DNA of 64,000 nt from positions 6,873,001 to 6,937,000 of the forward strand of contig NZ_CP088156.1 in NCBI RefSeq assembly GCF_021088345.1, written 5' to 3'. Below, piece after piece: positions 61,544 through 64,000 of this stretch. Both the position numbers and the translations under genes were made by a program. Position 1 is the first letter of the stretch; the number at the start of each line of letters is the position of its first letter. The notes under the pieces are model-generated. The model was not told where the DNA came from and ran no database searches. It worked only from the letters and a program-made list of their open reading frames with translations. The stretch comes from Bradyrhizobium ontarionense (GTDB taxonomy: Bacteria > Pseudomonadota > Alphaproteobacteria > Rhizobiales > Xanthobacteraceae).

Positions 61544-63208
61544 ATGAAGAACCGCACCACCGGACGCTCGGCCTTCCTGGCGCTGCTCAAGGATGAGGGC
61601 ATCACGCACCTGTTCGGCAATCCCGGCACCACCGAGCTGCCGATCATGCATGCGCTGAAGGATCACCCTGATCTCACCTACGTGATGGCGATGCAGGAGA
61701 GCCTGGTGGTGGCGATCGCCGACGGCTTCAGCCGCGCCTCGGGCCATCTCGTCGCCTGCAACGTGCATGTCGCGCCGGGGTTAGGCAATGCCATGGGCGC
61801 GCTCTACAACGCGCAGTTCACCGGCACGCCGATGATCCTGACCGCCGGCCAGCAGGAGCAGGGCCACGGCCTGATGGAGCCGCTGCTCTATGGTCCGCTG
61901 GTGCGCATGGCGGAGCCGCTGGTGAAATGGGCGGTCGAGGTGACGAGGCTGGAGGACCTGCCGCGCATCGTGCGCCGTGCCGCCAAGGTCGCGACCACGC
62001 CGCCGACCGGGCCGGTCTTCATTTCGCTGCCCGGCGACATCCTCAATGCCGAGGCCGGGATCGAGCTCGGTCGCTCGACACGGGTTGACCCACGCGTGCG
62101 TCCGTCCACCGAGGCCTTGCAGGCGCTGGCGCAGCGCATCCTAAAAGCGCAGCGGCCGATCATCATCACCGGCGACGAGATCGTCAAGAGCGATGCGTTG
62201 CGAGAAGCGGCTGAGTTCGCTGCGGCGATCGGCGCGCCGGTGCATCAGCAGTCGGCGCCCTATGGCGCACACTTCCTGTCCGAGCATCCCTGCTACATCG
62301 GCGCGCTGTCGCGGGCGCAGAAGCAGGTGCGCGAGCTGCTGGCGCCGCATGATCTGATGATCGTGCTCGGCGCCGATCCCTTGCGGATGTCCGTGCACAG
62401 CGAGACCGAGCCGCTGCCGGACGGCCTGCCGATCGTGCAGATCGGCTTGCTCGATTGGGAGCTTGGGAAGAACTTCGGCGCCGAGATCGCACTCAAGGCC
62501 GACGTCCGTGAGACCTTGCAGCAGCTGACGCCCCTGCTGCGCGATCTCGGCGGCGCCGCCCTGCAGGCGCGGGCGCAGGAGCGGATCGCGGGATTGTCGT
62601 CGAAGAACTGGAGTGCACGGCGCCGCACGCTCAGCGCTCAGATCGAAGCCGCGCGGGAGCGGATGCCGATCGATCCGGATTATCTCGCGCTTCAGGTCGC
62701 CGACGCCATGCCGGAGCACGGCATCCTGGTCGACGAAGGGCTGACCTCGGCGCGCTACATGACGGCGCTGTGGCCCTATCGCGACCGCTACAATTATCAC
62801 GGCCTCGCCTCCGGCGGCATCGGCTGGGGCCTGCCGGCCTCGGTCGGCGTCAGCCTCGCCAATCCCGATCGTCCCGTCGTGTGCTACTCCGGTGACGGTA
62901 GCGCCATGTACTCGATCCAGGCGCTATGGACCGCCGCGCATCACAAGCTGCCGCTCTCGGTCGTGATCGTCAACAATGGCGGCTATCGCATCATCAAGCA
63001 GCGGCTGCTGTCGTTCCATGGCGACGACAACTACATCGGCATGGATTTCGCCGATCCGCCGGTGGATTTTGCAGGGCTGGCGCGCTCGCTCGGCTGCGAG
63101 GCCTTGCGCATCAGCGATCCCGGTGAGCTGAAGCCGACGCTCTCGGACGCGTTCCGTCGCCCCGGCGCCAAGCTGATCGAGGTCATGGTCAGCAACGCAG
63201 TGAATTGA
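61544..63208 (+). CDS. mdlC: Thiamine-diphosphate enzyme, benzoylformate-decarboxylase-like
   Basis: 554 residues from the ATG at 61544 (MKNRTTGRSAFLALLKDEGI), preceded by GGAGGG. ThDP enzyme of the acetolactate synthase/2-oxo-acid decarboxylase superfamily: HLFGNPGTTELPIMHAL with the ThDP-activating Glu region, AMQESLVVAIADGFSRASG, HVAPGLGNAMGALYNA, and the diphosphate/Mg motif GDGSAMYSIQALWTAAHHKL ending NNGGY. The NPGTTE start and sequence layout are closest to benzoylformate decarboxylases, but related enzymes act on other 2-oxo acids. No mandelate genes adjoin. Confidence 0.8.
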   Translation: MKNRTTGRSAFLALLKDEGITHLFGNPGTTELPIMHALKDHPDLTYVMAMQESLVVAIADGFSRASGHLVACNVHVAPGLGNAMGALYNAQFTGTPMILTAGQQEQGHGLMEPLLYGPLVRMAEPLVKWAVEVTRLEDLPRIVRRAAKVATTPPTGPVFISLPGDILNAEAGIELGRSTRVDPRVRPSTEALQALAQRILKAQRPIIITGDEIVKSDALREAAEFAAAIGAPVHQQSAPYGAHFLSEHPCYIGALSRAQKQVRELLAPHDLMIVLGADPLRMSVHSETEPLPDGLPIVQIGLLDWELGKNFGAEIALKADVRETLQQLTPLLRDLGGAALQARAQERIAGLSSKNWSARRRTLSAQIEAARERMPIDPDYLALQVADAMPEHGILVDEGLTSARYMTALWPYRDRYNYHGLASGGIGWGLPASVGVSLANPDRPVVCYSGDGSAMYSIQALWTAAHHKLPLSVVIVNNGGYRIIKQRLLSFHGDDNYIGMDFADPPVDFAGLARSLGCEALRISDPGELKPTLSDAFRRPGAKLIEVMVSNAVN

Positions 63209-63229
63209 AGGCAGCGCTGTCTCCTCCGC

Positions 63230-63440
63230 ACCGTCGTCATTCCGGGACACGCGGGTCGCCGACAGCGAAGCTGTCTGCGACCCGCGTGAGCCCGGAATCC
63301 ATATTCACAGGCGGATGTGGTGATGCGAGCTGGACATGACCCCCGTCTCTCCTCACGACCGCCTGTGGTTATGGATTCCGGGCTCATCCAAGTGCAGGAC
63401 GGCTTCGCCATCCTGCACTTGGATGAGCCCGAATGACGAC
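63230..63440. repeat. Composite palindromic repeat (CGTCATTCCGGG type)
   Basis: Outer arms GTCGTCATTCCGGG and CCCGAATGACGAC. Nested inside are GGGTCGC-GACAGC hairpins and a perfect 20-bp stem GGGCTCATCCAAGTGCAGGA (from about 63380) with its complement ending at 63432. The paired segments TGGATTCCGGGCTC and GAGCCCGGAATCCA link the two halves. Confidence 0.85.
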
Positions 63441-63520
63441 CTCATGAGCAGCGCCCCAAGAAAGCACTTTACGAATATCAGAATATATGCTTTATTCCCG
63501 AAATCCCGCCTCGACACGGA

Positions 63521-63852
63521 GGGGCGTTGCGCGCGATCGTCACGACACGCGGGGCGGGGAGCGATGGCCGCTGACGTGCCGCAGCGTAGCTTGCTACGCC
63601 GACGAACGGTGCGTTGCGGACGTGAAGGCGTGTGGTCCTGGCGCCCCGATGCTGGCGCTAAGTTGGCGGGTGATGATCCCGCTGACGACGGTGGCTATCA
63701 AGCCGGACACCGGGGAGAGCGCGCTATAAACGTGAAAACCGTCGCGCGGGGAATGCCGGATGTTCGGCTGAACCTGTGGTGACTGCCGCCTGCTTTCTTT
63801 GTTGCAGGCGGGCCATGGGTGAGGCCTTCACCCGGCATTCCCCGCGCCCTCC
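63521..63852 (+). repeat. Long dispersed repeat, copy B (inverted relative to 12297-12640)
   Basis: Plus-strand counterpart of the element at 12.3 kb. Shares GTGGTCCTGGCGCCCCGATG, CGCGCGGGGAATGCCGG, CGGCTGAACCTGTGGT, GCAGGCGGGCCATGGGTG and the terminal CCCGGCATTCCCCGCGCCCT. The frame from about 63600 to 63780 recurs as a spurious ORF in related genomes. It ends near 63852; the remaining 148 bp of the window hold nothing I can assign. Confidence 0.75.
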
Positions 63853-64000
63853 GTCTTGACGAGGGTGTTCACTGCCAAAAGCTCGGGTGCTCGATCGCAC
63901 CGCGAGAACGAGAACGTATAATTCGATGACAGCAGCTAAGCTGCAGGGTGCTCAGAGCAAGCCAGCCGTGACAATGGTGGACTCGCGTTGGCGCCCGCTG

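Overview
The window is about 63-65% G+C chromosomal DNA from an alphaproteobacterium of the Bradyrhizobium / Rhodopseudomonas type (Bradyrhizobiaceae). The evidence is gene content and sequence habit: a CpdR-type cell-cycle receiver, a candidate mmgR/suhB-type small RNA, cyclase-TolB-TPR proteins, many two-gene transporter units, and interspersed palindromic repeats of the kind seen in that family. Most genes are ordinary chromosomal functions in short operons; there is no phage, plasmid, CRISPR or rRNA signature.

Layout. 0-11.6 kb: two tandem class III cyclase/TPR paralogues, a LysE exporter, a divergent TauE permease / LysR pair, an HBM chemoreceptor, a HisN-like phosphatase, the sRNA, an N-formylglutamate amidohydrolase-like enzyme and cpdR. 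11.7-20.3 kb is accessory in character: tRNA-Val, a long dispersed repeat, a stand-alone LanC-like protein with a small secreted cysteine peptide, GNAT and SRPBCC proteins, a sugar epimerase, and a low-GC gene for an AAA ATPase fused to a TOPRIM/DUF4435-like domain. 20.3-37.5 kb is transport-rich: a polyamine-type ABC importer, an RND pump with divergent TetR, an MlrC-family protein followed by three tandem 320-bp units, an EmrAB-type pump and galE. 37.5-49.1 kb: dihydropyrimidinase, a HisKA_2 kinase, two Crp/Fnr regulators, an acyltransferase, a membrane AraC regulator, a trpS with a possible Trp-sensing leader, and an argC-like gene. 49.4-57.6 kb: a membrane-anchored binding protein, TetR-controlled pspA/yiaA, a GNAT-like/membrane protein pair and a His-rich protein. 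57.6-64 kb: SDR, ModE-like regulator, Old Yellow Enzyme, degenerate GFA protein, a benzoylformate-decarboxylase-like enzyme and dense repeats.

Most interesting points: (1) the fused AAA-TOPRIM protein, resembling PARIS/OLD defence proteins, in an AT-richer islet; (2) three tandem 320-bp units, each with a short ORF and an intrinsic terminator; (3) a trpS leader with tandem Trp codons and two mutually exclusive hairpins, one hiding the ribosome binding site; (4) a LanC-like gene and a small secreted peptide gene preceded by two copies of one 22-bp element; (5) three identical-type palindromes between a tetR and pspA; (6) a 340-bp repeat in inverted orientation at 12.3 and 63.5 kb.

All function calls come from reading translated sequence and motifs; no database search was possible.
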